Shown piece after piece: positions 45,010 through 54,406 of a stretch of 64,000 nucleotides of DNA; the first letter of the stretch is position 1, and each line of letters begins with the position of its first letter. Source of the DNA: Neobacillus bataviensis LMG 21833 (GTDB taxonomy: Bacteria > Bacillota > Bacilli > Bacillales > Cytobacillaceae); assembly GCF_000307875.1 (NCBI RefSeq), contig NZ_AJLS01000097.1, positions 1 through 64,000 on the forward strand. Direction: 5' to 3'. Both the position numbers and the translations under genes were made by a program. The notes beneath the pieces were generated by a model, which saw nothing but the letters and a program-made list of their open reading frames with translations, ran no database searches and was not told the origin of the DNA.

Positions 45010-45276
45010 TTGAATGAAAATAAAAAAGCATTGTACTTCAGTATAATTTTGGGTACAATCGGAAACATTCTCATTGCCATAGCTACAATGAAGTATCTGG
45101 TTAAAGAAAATGATATTCTAGGATATGGTATTATACTTTTTGGTTTAGTATTAACGAACTTATATATAAGTGACTTAGAAAAAAAAGCAGGAATAAGAAA
45201 AAAATTGACTTTGATTAGAGTATTTTTTGTTACTTTAAGTTTATTTATTTCTGCTTTATATTTCTTTTATTACTGA
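45010..45276 (+). CDS. Small three-helix membrane protein
   Basis: 89 residues with three hydrophobic stretches and the loop 'SDLEKKAGIRKK' before the third, the same plan as the protein at 2868. GAGGGAGG lies 9 bases before the TTG at 45010; a TTG at 45004 is closer. A family-1 palindrome begins 7 bases after the stop. Function unknown. Confidence 0.6.
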   Translation: MNENKKALYFSIILGTIGNILIAIATMKYLVKENDILGYGIILFGLVLTNLYISDLEKKAGIRKKLTLIRVFFVTLSLFISALYFFYY

Positions 45277-45282
45277 AAAAAA

Positions 45283-45331
45283 GGTCAGCCCCCCAGTGTG
45301 CTAAAACGTTAGCACGATGGGGGGCTGACCC
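45283..45331. repeat. Family-1 palindrome
   Basis: 'ggtcagccccccagtgtgct' and its near-complement, 7 bases past the stop of the small membrane protein; likely its terminator. Confidence 0.85.
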
Positions 45332-45594
45332 TTGGGCACATTTTGCCTGGCTATGAATCTTTTAGAGTCACTAATTGGTCTCTAACTTACTTTAACCATT
45401 TTAAAAATCAATCTACCTTTATATTTGCAATTCTAGTGCCAAGTGATTGAGCCGCTAACTTTTTATTATTTCCAAATTTTTCTATATTTGTGAGAATAAG
45501 TTCTTTTTCTTTATTTTTTATACTTTGTTTATTTGTTGTTTCTTTCGAAAACTGTCTTCTTTTTATTTTTTCTGAAAGAAATTTTGCCCCCTAA

Positions 45595-46040
45595 AGTCTT
45601 AAACTATTACTCTCTTCAAGAACCACCCTGCGTTCAATTGTATCCTTAATTCACGAATATTCCCAGGCCAGTCGTACTTCTGAAAAAAGCAAATTAATTC
45701 TTTTTCAACGGTTATAATTTTATTTTTTCTTTTATTATTAAACTCATCTAGAAAAGATATGTGCCTTTCTCATATCCAAACATTTCACTTTCGAGAAGAT
45801 TTTCTGGTAAAACGGCGCAGTTTACAGATACAAAGGGGCCAAATGATCGATGACTTGCCGAGTGAATCCCTTGAGCAAATAATTCTACTTAGCTTCAAAG
45901 CCATTGTGATGAAGTTTTTTACGAAGTTGCAATTCTACCTTTTGAAAATCTGTAATTTCTTTAAAATTTGATACTGCCCCGACAATTTTTCCTTTGACGA
46001 TAACTGGAGATCTATTAATAACATGTTGCCCGTATTAGAA
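45595..46040 (-). pseudogene. Decayed sigma-54-dependent activator
   Basis: Fragments appear in domain order. A PAS-linker piece ('HVINRSPVIVKGKIVGAVS', 'FKEITDFQKVELQLRK') is followed by AAA+ pieces '[20 protein letters not shown]', '[19 protein letters not shown]' and 'YDWPGNIREL', then shifted 'DTIERRVVLEES'. Frameshifts, internal stops and a deletion between PAS and the AAA+ core show it is dead. It resembles RocR/PrdR-type enhancer-binding proteins; the target genes may be lost or the adjacent island. Confidence 0.75.
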
Positions 46041-46473
46041 GCTGGGAAAATTGAACGAGGCGGTATTGTTACTGTAGGAGGGCGTCAAATTTAAAAATAA
46101 TTGAAATAAGTAATGTTGCAGAAATTAGTATGTTAAACCACAAAGGCTCTTTTTAGGAATTGTTTAACCATAAATTTTATCCACTACATAACGGTATAAC
46201 CCCCTTCTCTAATGTTTACTGGGTCTGCCTTTTTTGATCTTAAAGAATGAAAGAAACACTCACTTTAAAAGAATTGGTACATGTTTAATTAGAAATGAAA
46301 GTGTATAAATCATTTTTACTTTCACATCGCTTATAATATAAAAATAAAATAGTAGTTTTTTTCAAGGCATCAGTTTGGAAACTGATACACTCTCTTGTTT
46401 ATTCAATTTGCAGCCATTGCTCATCGTAATCAGAAGCGGACAAGTTATCATGGAGATAAAAACTTATTATCAA
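46041..46473. other. Gap with a short coding fragment
   Basis: A frame to 46094 reads 'AGKIERGGIVTVGGRQI' with no start, perhaps the tail of a lost gene. The remaining 380 bases show no gene or repeat that I recognise. Confidence 0.35.
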
Positions 46474-47370
46474 TTATTGGGAAGCAGACATAAACCTAAT
46501 AAAGTTTTGCATCTGTTTCGTTAAAATTTGATCTTTCCTGTATATCAAGAGGGAATATCGTTTGATGGGTACATAATCATTTATATCTGCTTTTACCAAC
46601 AATCCCTGTTTTAACTCATCCTGTACGGAAATTTCCGGCAAAATAGCTACACCAGTTCCTAACTTTGCCATCTGTTTAACTGCATATATATCGTTTAGTT
46701 CCATAATAATTTTGGGTGAAACCCCAAACCTATTATACAACCCTTGAATTTGTGGCCAAAAGTTTGTGTTTTTTCCATAAGCAATCAGTGGCTCCTTAAT
46801 CAGGTCCTCAATAGCAATAGAATTCATCCGATTAATCTTGTTGTTTGGTGAAAATACGAAGACAAAGTTGTCAATGCCTATACATTTCGCATTGAACTTC
46901 GGATCCGAAACAATATCTGTAGAATTTCTAATTATACCAATTTGAATTTCTTTAGAATTTAACATATGGATAATTTTAGGACTGATTTCGGCAAAAAGAA
47001 CTATTTCGACTAGAGGGAATTTCCTGTTAAATTTTTCAAGTAACTTTGGAATATTGTAATAACAAAGTGTAGGAGAAATTCCAATTGATATTGAACCAGA
47101 TAAACCTTTATTATAGTTTTTTATCGTTTTTTTTGATTCGTTTGCCAATGCAACAATTTGAGAGGAATATTGTAAAAAAATATGTCCAACTTCAGTTAGT
47201 TCTCCTGTTGATTTTTTATTACCCTTAAACAGTCTTATCCCCATCTCTTTTTCTATTAAATTTATGTATGAACTTACAGTGGATTGTGAAATAAAAAGTG
47301 CCTCAGCGGTCTTTGAGAAGCTTTTAAGTTCACAAAGTTTATTAAATACCTCATAATGTCTTAAATCCAT
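46474..47370 (-). CDS. LysR-family regulator of the catabolic island
   Basis: 298 residues. The N-terminal helix-turn-helix ('ELKSFSKTAEALFISQSTVS') is followed by a two-lobed periplasmic-binding-like effector domain ('GSISIGISPTLCYYNIPKLL'). It is divergent from a CaiB/BaiF CoA-transferase, and a palindrome lies in the shared 124-base gap. By LysR logic it controls itself and the divergent genes, probably responding to a pathway intermediate. Confidence 0.9.
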   Translation of the reverse strand: MDLRHYEVFNKLCELKSFSKTAEALFISQSTVSSYINLIEKEMGIRLFKGNKKSTGELTEVGHIFLQYSSQIVALANESKKTIKNYNKGLSGSISIGISPTLCYYNIPKLLEKFNRKFPLVEIVLFAEISPKIIHMLNSKEIQIGIIRNSTDIVSDPKFNAKCIGIDNFVFVFSPNNKINRMNSIAIEDLIKEPLIAYGKNTNFWPQIQGLYNRFGVSPKIIMELNDIYAVKQMAKLGTGVAILPEISVQDELKQGLLVKADINDYVPIKRYSLLIYRKDQILTKQMQNFIRFMSASQ

Positions 47371-47388
47371 TTAACGCCTCTCCATTAT

Positions 47389-47408
47389 TATAATTTGCGA
47401 TAATTATA
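47389..47408. promoter_or_regulatory. Candidate LysR binding palindrome
   Basis: TATAATT-tgcgat-AATTATA, a perfect 7-bp inverted repeat between the divergent LysR and CoA-transferase genes. It is close to the LysR start, as an autoregulatory site would be. Confidence 0.55.
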
Positions 47409-47494
47409 TGCTGAATTTTGAAAATTATCAAATAATTAATGTGATAAGCTTAAATAGTAAAAGTTTTAAAACATGTGGTTGGAGGTGAAAAACT

Positions 47495-48679
47495 ATGAAT
47501 CTGCCTTTAGAAGGTATAAAAGTTCTGGAATTGGCTAAAACATTAGCTGGTCCTGTATCTGGACAAATGCTGGGTGATTTGGGCGCGGAGGTTATTAAAG
47601 TAGAACAACCAGGAATAGGCGATGAATCCAGACATATGAAGCCCCCCGAATGGAATGGTGAAAGCTGCTTTTATCTAAGTTCAAACCGCAATAAAAAAAG
47701 CATCACCTTAAATCTCAAAAGCGAACAAGGGAGACAAATTGTATATGAATTGGTAAAAGAAAGTGATATCTTAATTGAAAATTTTCGAACTGGTGTTACT
47801 GAAAAGTTAGGAATTGATTATGAGACGCTACTCAAGATCAATCCCCGATTGATTTACTTGTCTATTTCAGGTTTCGGGCGGACAGGCCCTGAAAAATATC
47901 GTGCAGGATACGATCTTTTATTACAAGGATATTCAGGCTTTATGAGCACAACAGGAGAGCCAGATGTACCATACAAAACAGGCCCTTCAGTTGTGGATCT
48001 TTCAACAGGTTTTCTTGGAGCCTTGGGTGTATTGGCAGCGTTATTGGCACGTGATAAAACAGGGAAAGGACAATTTATTGATTGCGGTTTACTGGATGGA
48101 CAAATTATGGTTCTAAACCACTTAGCAACTGGTTTCTATGCTACGGGCCAATCAGCTAAACCTATGGGCCAGGGGCACAACTCTCTTGTTCCTTATCAAG
48201 TTTTTAAAGCAAAGGACAAGAATATTATCTTGGCAGCTGCTAACGATGCACTTTGGGTCAAAACGTGCGAGGCAATGGGCTGGTTGGATTTACTAGAATA
48301 CAATTTGTTTAAGACAAACAGCTTACGGGTAGAAAACAGAGAAAAACTCATCCCCATCCTTAGTGGGCGAATTAGAAATATTTCCAGTGATGAAATATGC
48401 ACAAAACTTGATGAAGCTGGGGTTCCTTGCGGTCCTATCAATTCAATTGGTGAAGCACTTACATCTCCTCAAGTAGTGGCTAGAGAAATGATGGTTAGAA
48501 TCAATCATCCCAAAATAAAAGATTTAAGGACACCAGCGTTTCCTGTAAAACTATCTGAAACCCCTGCAACCGTCAGGCTCCCCCCACCTTCTCTAGGAGA
48601 ACAAACGGAAGAAATACTGACGTCCTTAGGCTTAAGCTTTGAAGAAATTGATAATTTCCGAAAAAACGGTGTGATTTAA
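47495..48679 (+). CDS. CaiB/BaiF family CoA-transferase
   Basis: 394 residues. 'ELAKTLAGPVSGQMLGDLG', 'SLNLK'-type core and 'GPSVVDLSTGFLGALGVLAA' with the active-site Asp (about 166), plus 'LLDGQIMVLNH', match class-III CoA-transferases. These swap CoA between carboxylic acids, often activating a substrate at no ATP cost. It is probably the entry step of the island; GGAGGTG is upstream of the ATG. An acyl-CoA dehydrogenase follows. Confidence 0.9.
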   Translation: MNLPLEGIKVLELAKTLAGPVSGQMLGDLGAEVIKVEQPGIGDESRHMKPPEWNGESCFYLSSNRNKKSITLNLKSEQGRQIVYELVKESDILIENFRTGVTEKLGIDYETLLKINPRLIYLSISGFGRTGPEKYRAGYDLLLQGYSGFMSTTGEPDVPYKTGPSVVDLSTGFLGALGVLAALLARDKTGKGQFIDCGLLDGQIMVLNHLATGFYATGQSAKPMGQGHNSLVPYQVFKAKDKNIILAAANDALWVKTCEAMGWLDLLEYNLFKTNSLRVENREKLIPILSGRIRNISSDEICTKLDEAGVPCGPINSIGEALTSPQVVAREMMVRINHPKIKDLRTPAFPVKLSETPATVRLPPPSLGEQTEEILTSLGLSFEEIDNFRKNGVI

Positions 48680-48725
48680 AGTCCTAGTTAGAATATATAG
48701 ATAGAAAATAAGGAGGAGTAATTCT

Positions 48726-49868
48726 ATGATTATTCATCATTCCAAGTCTACCTGGAGGGAAAAAGCAAAAGAAGTGGGAGAAAAGCTTCAACCTATTGCA
48801 AGAGAAGTGGATAAAACAGGAGAGTACGATCCCAGGGCTTTGGAACTGTTGATTGAGAGTAAATTAATCGCCCCAATACTACCTGAAGTTTACGGAGGAA
48901 GCGGGGTTTGTGAAACTGAGTGTCAAGATATTATGGAGGAAGTTTGTAAAGCGAATACAAGTGCAGGTTCAATGATTGCTTGTCAGCTGATGGCTGCATA
49001 CGCATTTTTATCAGGGGCTTCTGACGATCAAAAAAAGCTTTATCTTCCAAAAATGGCAGCAGGTGAAATAATAGGAGTTCCTGCCATTACAGAAAAAGAT
49101 GCAGGCTCCGATGTATCTGCCATTCAAATGACAGCTGTCCGAGACGGAGATGATTATATTCTAGATGGCGAAAAAACTCTGATTTCTTTTTATGGAATTG
49201 CAGATATATATGTAGTTTTCGCTAAAACGAATCCTGAAAAAAAGCATAAAGGAATTTCTGCTTTCATTGTAAACAGCTCAAATAATGGCCTTGAGTTAAC
49301 TTATAGATACAATAAAATGGGTCAAAGGGGCATGCCTACAGGTTCACTTCAATTTCGTTCATGCCGGATCCCGGCAAAAGACCTAATAGGTTCAGAGGGA
49401 GAAGGCTTTAAAATTGCGATGGAATTGTTGAATCGTTCAAGAATATTGATGGCTTCACAGGCTATCGGCATATCGATGGCAGCCTATGAAGCAGCAGTTG
49501 ACTACGCCACAAAAAGAAAAACCTTTGGCAACTCTTTGTCTAGCCATCAGGTAATAGCCTTTAAATTGGCTGATATGGCAATAGGTTTGAAGACTGCTAG
49601 ACTGGCAGCGCAAGAAGCGGCAATAAAATACGAAAAAGGCGAAAATTACTTAATGGACGTGGCCGTTGCGAAAGTTTATGCATCCGAAGTTTGCCAAAAA
49701 ATTGTAAACGAATCATTACAAATTCATGGTGGAATCGGCTATACAACGGAATATGACATAGAAAGGCTATACCGTGATTCCAGAATTATTGAGTTGTATG
49801 GCGGAGCCTCAGAAATTCAACGGCTAGTCATCAGCAGGATGATTTTGGAGGACCCTAAATTAATGTAA
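48726..49868 (+). CDS. Acyl-CoA dehydrogenase
   Basis: 380 residues. FAD/acyl motifs 'ITEKDAGSDVSAIQMTA' and 'AVDYATKRKTFGNSLSSHQV' and 'LQIHGGIGYTTEYDIERLYR' identify the family. The usual catalytic Glu (YEGT motif) reads L-Y-G-G-A-S here, and the alternative position in helix G reads N-R-S-R, so the base is not obvious; this may mean a different substrate class. AAGGAGG precedes the ATG. It is in operon with the CoA-transferase. Confidence 0.9.
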   Translation: MIIHHSKSTWREKAKEVGEKLQPIAREVDKTGEYDPRALELLIESKLIAPILPEVYGGSGVCETECQDIMEEVCKANTSAGSMIACQLMAAYAFLSGASDDQKKLYLPKMAAGEIIGVPAITEKDAGSDVSAIQMTAVRDGDDYILDGEKTLISFYGIADIYVVFAKTNPEKKHKGISAFIVNSSNNGLELTYRYNKMGQRGMPTGSLQFRSCRIPAKDLIGSEGEGFKIAMELLNRSRILMASQAIGISMAAYEAAVDYATKRKTFGNSLSSHQVIAFKLADMAIGLKTARLAAQEAAIKYEKGENYLMDVAVAKVYASEVCQKIVNESLQIHGGIGYTTEYDIERLYRDSRIIELYGGASEIQRLVISRMILEDPKLM

Positions 49869-49942
49869 TAGCCCTCTTTATAACACATGCTTCCTCTTTA
49901 CCGGCAGGTGCCTTTATCCCACCCGAAATTCAAAAAACAAAT

Positions 49943-49964
49943 TGGCTGCCCATCCCGGCAGCCA
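49943..49964 (-). terminator. Terminator of the leuA operon
   Basis: TGGCTGCC and GGCAGCCA stem with a T-rich tail on the minus strand, just past the second RraA gene. Confidence 0.85.
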
Positions 49965-49969
49965 TAACT

Positions 49970-50623
49970 TTAACTTCTAGTTTGAAGATTATAGTATGAA
50001 TTTTTTGTACGGGCATCTTTTAACTTTTCACCCTTTAATACAGCAGCGCGAATATTTTCTTCGGCAGTATGGATCATCCATGCGGCTTCTAATACTAGCT
50101 CTACTTTTGATGCTGGAATGGCCACCACTCCATCACCATCTCCACGTAAATAATCCCCGGGACTAACCAAGACGCCGCCAATTGAAACAGGTACATTTTC
50201 CTCCACAACCATTACTCGATCTTTGCCCGTTCTCATCCAATTCCCTCGACTATAAATCGGATAATTTAGTTCCAGTATACGGTCCACGTCGCGACAAACT
50301 CCATTGATTACTGTTCCTGCAAGGTTATGCTGATGAGCGGTTAAAGTTAATAGATCACCCCAAACAGTTACATCCTTCCGTCCGCCATTATCAATGACAA
50401 CAACCGTATCCGCTTCAAGTTTATCTATATAATCACCAACAGTTCCTCCTTCTACGCTTATGGGGCCATATCGAATTGTAAAGGCCTCCCCTGTTAATTG
50501 AAATGATCGTTCCAGCGGCATAATCCCCAAGCATTGGCCATTAATTCCTAACCGATCCAGTGCATCACTTATTGTCGAAGTACCAAATTTCCGTAAATGA
50601 CTTAAAATTTCCGCCTTTTCCAT
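49970..50623 (-). CDS. RraA family aldolase-like protein, second copy
   Basis: 217 residues. 'GTSTISDALDRLGINGQC', 'TVINGVCRDVDRILELNYPI' and 'VSPGDYLRGDGDGVVAIP' are the RraA/HMG-aldolase fold blocks; Arg-Asp (CRDVD) is the active-site pair. Such proteins include 4-hydroxy-4-methyl-2-oxoglutarate aldolases and oxaloacetate decarboxylases as well as RNase E inhibitors. The third and last gene after leuA, 30 bases behind the first RraA gene. Substrate unknown. Confidence 0.87.
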   Translation of the reverse strand: MEKAEILSHLRKFGTSTISDALDRLGINGQCLGIMPLERSFQLTGEAFTIRYGPISVEGGTVGDYIDKLEADTVVVIDNGGRKDVTVWGDLLTLTAHQHNLAGTVINGVCRDVDRILELNYPIYSRGNWMRTGKDRVMVVEENVPVSIGGVLVSPGDYLRGDGDGVVAIPASKVELVLEAAWMIHTAEENIRAAVLKGEKLKDARTKNSYYNLQTRS

Positions 50624-50653
50624 GCGCTATCCCCCATCCAAAAGTTCAGAAGC

Positions 50654-51373
50654 CTAAAGCTCAACCTTTTTCATTTCTTTTTCAGCCTCTACTTGGTTTT
50701 CGTAATATACTACATTTTCTTTTATCATTGCAGACCTCAAATTAAAGATATCTAAGGTGAATTCTCCATTAACAATCCTATTTCTTGTGATTTCTTCGTC
50801 CAAAACTCTCTTTTCCGATTGGTGAGAAACTTTCTCCAGATAATCGCTTTTTACTACAACCACTCCATCATCATCAGCCATTATCAGGTCTCCGGGGCAT
50901 ACCTCCGTGCCCCTGCAAATAGCTGGGGTATTGACCAAGCCGCCTTTTATTTTAGTTGTTCCTTCTGAGTAGATAACCTTGCTCCAAATAGGGAACCCGA
51001 GCTTCCTGATTTGTTCCGCATCACGGATGCCAGCATTTATAATGACTCCTTGGACATCCTGCTCCATCATTGCTCTTACCATGAGCTCCCCGATCATACC
51101 TGATACACTCTCACCTATTGTTGTAATGACAAGAATATCTCCAGGTTGACAGACTTCAAGGGCAGCATGAATCATTAAGTTATCGCCTGAATGACAGATA
51201 ACAGTGACTGCGGGACCGCAAATCATCTTCCCTTTTATGAGCGGCATTAATCCGTACTCCATCAGCCCAATTTTCCCTTGTGCCTCATAAACGGTAGATA
51301 CATCAAACTCTTTAAACTTATTAATGATTTGTGGACTTGGCCGTTTGAAATTTTTTACAATATAGGGCTTCAT
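50654..51373 (-). CDS. RraA family aldolase-like protein, first copy
   Basis: About 239 residues from the ATG at 51373, with GAGGTGA 9 bases upstream. 'EFDVSTVYEAQGKIGLMEYG', 'VIINAGIRDAEQIRKLGFPI' with the Arg-Asp pair, and 'CPGDLIMADDDGVVVV' match 4-carboxy-4-hydroxy-2-oxoadipate aldolase/oxaloacetate decarboxylase-type proteins. It is directly downstream of leuA under the same leader, so it should be induced when charged leucine tRNA is low. Confidence 0.87.
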   Translation of the reverse strand: MKPYIVKNFKRPSPQIINKFKEFDVSTVYEAQGKIGLMEYGLMPLIKGKMICGPAVTVICHSGDNLMIHAALEVCQPGDILVITTIGESVSGMIGELMVRAMMEQDVQGVIINAGIRDAEQIRKLGFPIWSKVIYSEGTTKIKGGLVNTPAICRGTEVCPGDLIMADDDGVVVVKSDYLEKVSHQSEKRVLDEEITRNRIVNGEFTLDIFNLRSAMIKENVVYYENQVEAEKEMKKVEL

Positions 51374-51428
51374 AAAATATCTCACCTCGATTCCAGTTGT
51401 TTTACAATATCTAAACAATGTTCACTTA

Positions 51429-52964
51429 CTATATTTTCTTAAGGACCTTACTAGAGGCTAAATTTTTTATCCTATTAATAGCAGCAAGATAAGCCTCAGC
51501 ACTGGCTTCTAGGATATCGACGCTCATCCCGCGGCCCTGAGCGAGGGTATCGTCCATTTTGATTTGGACAAAAACCTCTCCTTGCGCATCTTTTCCTTTT
51601 GTAACCGACAAAATTTTATAGTCTAATAGTTCAATATCTTTATCAATAATCTGGTCAATCGCATTAAAAATTGCATCTACTGATCCATTTCCTGATGAGG
51701 TTCCATTCAGTAATTGGTCGTCATCGTTCAACAACTGGACTGATGCATTCGGTTGACTGGAAGTATCATATGAAATGGAGATATTTCTCAATTTGTACAA
51801 TTCCAATTCATTTTTTCTTTGATTATCCACCAAAGCAATAATATCTTCGTCCAAAATTTGTTTTTTACGGTCTGCAAGTTCTTTGAATTTCTTAAAAATA
51901 TTTTTTAATTCATCTTCATCAGCATCATATCCCAGAGTGATTAGTCTTTGTTTCAAAGCATTACGACCGGACAGCTTACCAAGAACAAGGTCTATCTCAT
52001 CTAATCCAATGGTTTCAGGTTTCATGATTTCGTACGTGCTCTTGTCTTTGATGACCCCATCCTGGTGAACACCGGATGCATGAGCGAAGGCGTTTGCCCC
52101 AATTACAGCTTTATTCGCAGGTACCGGCATTCCGGTCAATCTGCTGACTAATTTACTAGTTTTGGCTATTTCTTTCAAAACCATAGAAGTTCGTTTTTGA
52201 AAATGGTCATACCGGGTCTCTAATGCCAAGGCAACTTCCTCCAAAGCGACATTGCCCGCACGTTCTCCGATTCCGTTAATACACCCTTCAACCTGAGTAA
52301 CACCGGCTTCAATAGCTGCAAGTGAATTGATTGTGGCCATTCCAAGATCGTCGTGACAGTGGCAGCTTAAAATGACATTTTCAATTCCTTTGACTCGTTT
52401 GCGTAAAGTCCAAAACCGATTGGCATATTCCCAAGGTGTTATGTAGCCAACCGTATCTGGAAAGTTTAAAACCGTAGCCCCGGCTTTAATTACCTGTTCA
52501 GAAATTTCACAAAGGAAATCAAGGTCTGAACGTGTTGAATCCTCACAAGAAAACTCAATATGATTAAAGAATTGACTGGCATAGCGTACTGCTTCAACAG
52601 ATTGTTCTAATACCTGGCTTTTTGTCATCCTTAATTTCTTTTCCATATGAATTGAAGAAGTTGCTATAAAAATATGAATTCCTATATTATTATTTCCACT
52701 TAATGCTTCAACAACAGCGTCAATATCTTCTTTATTTGTCCGTGCCAGGCTGACAACAATTGGTTTTTCAACTGCTTCAGCAACGGCGCGAACCGCCTTC
52801 AAGTCACCAGGTGAGGCTGCAGCAAAGCCTGCCTCAATCACATCAATGCCAGCCTTTTCCAATTGCTTGGCAATTTCCACTTTCTCAGCAAGATTCAGAC
52901 TGACTCCCGGCGTTTGTTCCCCATCTCTCAAGGACGTGTCAAACAGGTAAATTTTTTTACTCAC
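51429..52964 (-). CDS. leuA: 2-isopropylmalate synthase
   Basis: 511 residues. 'DTSLRDGEQTPGVSLN' and the metal-binding H-x-H in 'CHCHDDLGMA', plus 'GINGIGERAGN'-type motif ('CINGIGERAGNVALEE'), are all intact. A C-terminal allosteric LeuA_dimer domain is present (about 390-511), so it should be leucine-inhibited. It starts at GTG 52964 behind AAAGGGG. A T-box precedes it. No leuC or leuD lies here, and the only LeuB relative nearby has lost catalytic residues, so this may be a second, specialised copy. Confidence 0.92.
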   Translation of the reverse strand: MSKKIYLFDTSLRDGEQTPGVSLNLAEKVEIAKQLEKAGIDVIEAGFAAASPGDLKAVRAVAEAVEKPIVVSLARTNKEDIDAVVEALSGNNNIGIHIFIATSSIHMEKKLRMTKSQVLEQSVEAVRYASQFFNHIEFSCEDSTRSDLDFLCEISEQVIKAGATVLNFPDTVGYITPWEYANRFWTLRKRVKGIENVILSCHCHDDLGMATINSLAAIEAGVTQVEGCINGIGERAGNVALEEVALALETRYDHFQKRTSMVLKEIAKTSKLVSRLTGMPVPANKAVIGANAFAHASGVHQDGVIKDKSTYEIMKPETIGLDEIDLVLGKLSGRNALKQRLITLGYDADEDELKNIFKKFKELADRKKQILDEDIIALVDNQRKNELELYKLRNISISYDTSSQPNASVQLLNDDDQLLNGTSSGNGSVDAIFNAIDQIIDKDIELLDYKILSVTKGKDAQGEVFVQIKMDDTLAQGRGMSVDILEASAEAYLAAINRIKNLASSKVLKKI

Positions 52965-52994
52965 TATTATTCCCCTTTCATCAGGAAGTCTATT

Positions 52995-53243
52995 ATGAAA
53001 ACAAAAAAAACCTTCACTTTAGAGGGGCGAAAATAATTCACGGTACCACCCTCTTTTACCGCACACAACATACGGCCTCTTTAAGTAAAAGATTTACTTT
53101 GCAATGTTACGGCTGCAACCGTACTTCCTACTTAATTCAGAAGTCGACTCCAAGGTGAGTAGCCTCAAATGTCAACACCTATTCTCAGCATCCATAGGTT
53201 CTCTGTGCTTGACATGAAGAAGCGTTTCCTTTTCATCATCAAT
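52995..53243 (-). promoter_or_regulatory. T-box leader, probably leucine-specific
   Basis: The minus strand carries 'AGGGTGGTACCGTG' (53039-53052), the T-box antiterminator core. The upstream Stem I region includes 'GAGAACCTATGG' and a likely specifier 'CTC' in GGCTACTCACC, a Leu codon. The 5' bulge TGGT fits the discriminator base A of tRNA-Leu. A hairpin with a T8 tract follows before leuA. Uncharged tRNA-Leu should therefore allow transcription. The specifier reading is my best alignment, not certain. Confidence 0.85.
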
Positions 53244-53326
53244 TTTATTAACTATTCATAATAATTTAAATTATATGATAATTAATATTCCAATTCAATA
53301 CTTTAAAGTAAAAAAATGAAAATCAT

Positions 53327-54406
53327 TTACAATCTAATTTGATTTATGTTTGTTACTAGCGGATATAAAGATTCAGATCCATGTGATAAGATTCTTTCCC
53401 CTAAGCGAGCTGCCCAAACAGTTTCATTACCAAACTCTTCACGCCAAGCCCAAAGGCGACGTGTATATTGCTGGAGTACATGTTCATCGGTGAATCCTAT
53501 TGCACCGTGTATTTGATGTGCTATTGGTGTAACGGTGCCCGCTGCCTGACCCAATCTAATTTTGGCTAAAGCTATGCTTGGCCACGAAGCTTCTTCCTCT
53601 GAATCTGAAATTGCCATGTTTGACGCTACCCCAGCTGCAGTGACCTCCCCAGCCAAGATAGCCAATTGCTGCTGGACAGCTTGGAAACGCCCAATTGAAC
53701 GGCCAAACTGCTCCCGTTCTTTTGCATATGAAACTGATAATTCTAAAACTCGCTCTAAAGCCCCGCTCATTAAGGCGATGCGCGTTAATGCTGCTCGTGT
53801 GAAAATTGCTGTTTCGTCCATATGAGAAGTCATTGTTTTTACATTCTCTATCTCTACACCGACATGATTAAAAATCACTTCATCCAATGACTCGCCTGCC
53901 AGGTTTTCTCCATTATTAATGGTTAATAAATCAGGATGAAGCAGTGCAGCAACTAAAGAATCACCACAATAACCTAAGACTACAATAGCCTTTGCAAAGC
54001 GCGCCCAACTAACCTTTTTTGCAGTACCTGAGATGTCCCAACCAGCAGGTGTATTCGTAAATTTTACAGAATCAGTTGAAGATGGCATAACAATAGCCAA
54101 AGGACCATCCGGAAAAGGTAAGTTGCAAGTAGAAAGAACCCATTTTGATAAAAGTGTCTCTGCTAAAGGTATTGGGGCTGCAAAGCGGCCTGCTGCCTGC
54201 AATACACTTAACGCATCACCAAGTGAACCGCCAGATCCTTGCATCTCCACAGGAATAGATATATTCGTTATCCCTGTTTCCTCCAATGTATCCCACAATG
54301 GAGCCGGCCAAATTCCCTGTTCAACCTTAGTGATAACCTCTTTCGTACAGTGATCCTTTAATATTTTTTCAGTAGTAGTTAAAAGAATATCCCGAATTTC
54401 ACTCAT
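53327..54406 (-). CDS. Acyl-CoA dehydrogenase, beta-type subunit
   Basis: 359 residues. 'SYAKEREQFGRSIGRFQAVQ' and 'QIHGAIGFTDEHVLQQYTRR' mark the family, but the C-terminal catalytic Glu motif is missing (ending W-R-E-E-F-G). Such shorter, base-less members form heteromers with a catalytic partner, as in steroid-type FadE pairs. Its ATG overlaps the stop of the next ACAD upstream by ATGA, so the two are made together. Confidence 0.88.
   Translation of the reverse strand: MSEIRDILLTTTEKILKDHCTKEVITKVEQGIWPAPLWDTLEETGITNISIPVEMQGSGGSLGDALSVLQAAGRFAAPIPLAETLLSKWVLSTCNLPFPDGPLAIVMPSSTDSVKFTNTPAGWDISGTAKKVSWARFAKAIVVLGYCGDSLVAALLHPDLLTINNGENLAGESLDEVIFNHVGVEIENVKTMTSHMDETAIFTRAALTRIALMSGALERVLELSVSYAKEREQFGRSIGRFQAVQQQLAILAGEVTAAGVASNMAISDSEEEASWPSIALAKIRLGQAAGTVTPIAHQIHGAIGFTDEHVLQQYTRRLWAWREEFGNETVWAARLGERILSHGSESLYPLVTNINQIRL

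Noticed and set aside
51429-52964. LeuA as homocitrate or citramalate synthase
   Set aside because: Motifs, full length with allosteric domain and a leucine-type T-box all fit LeuA better.
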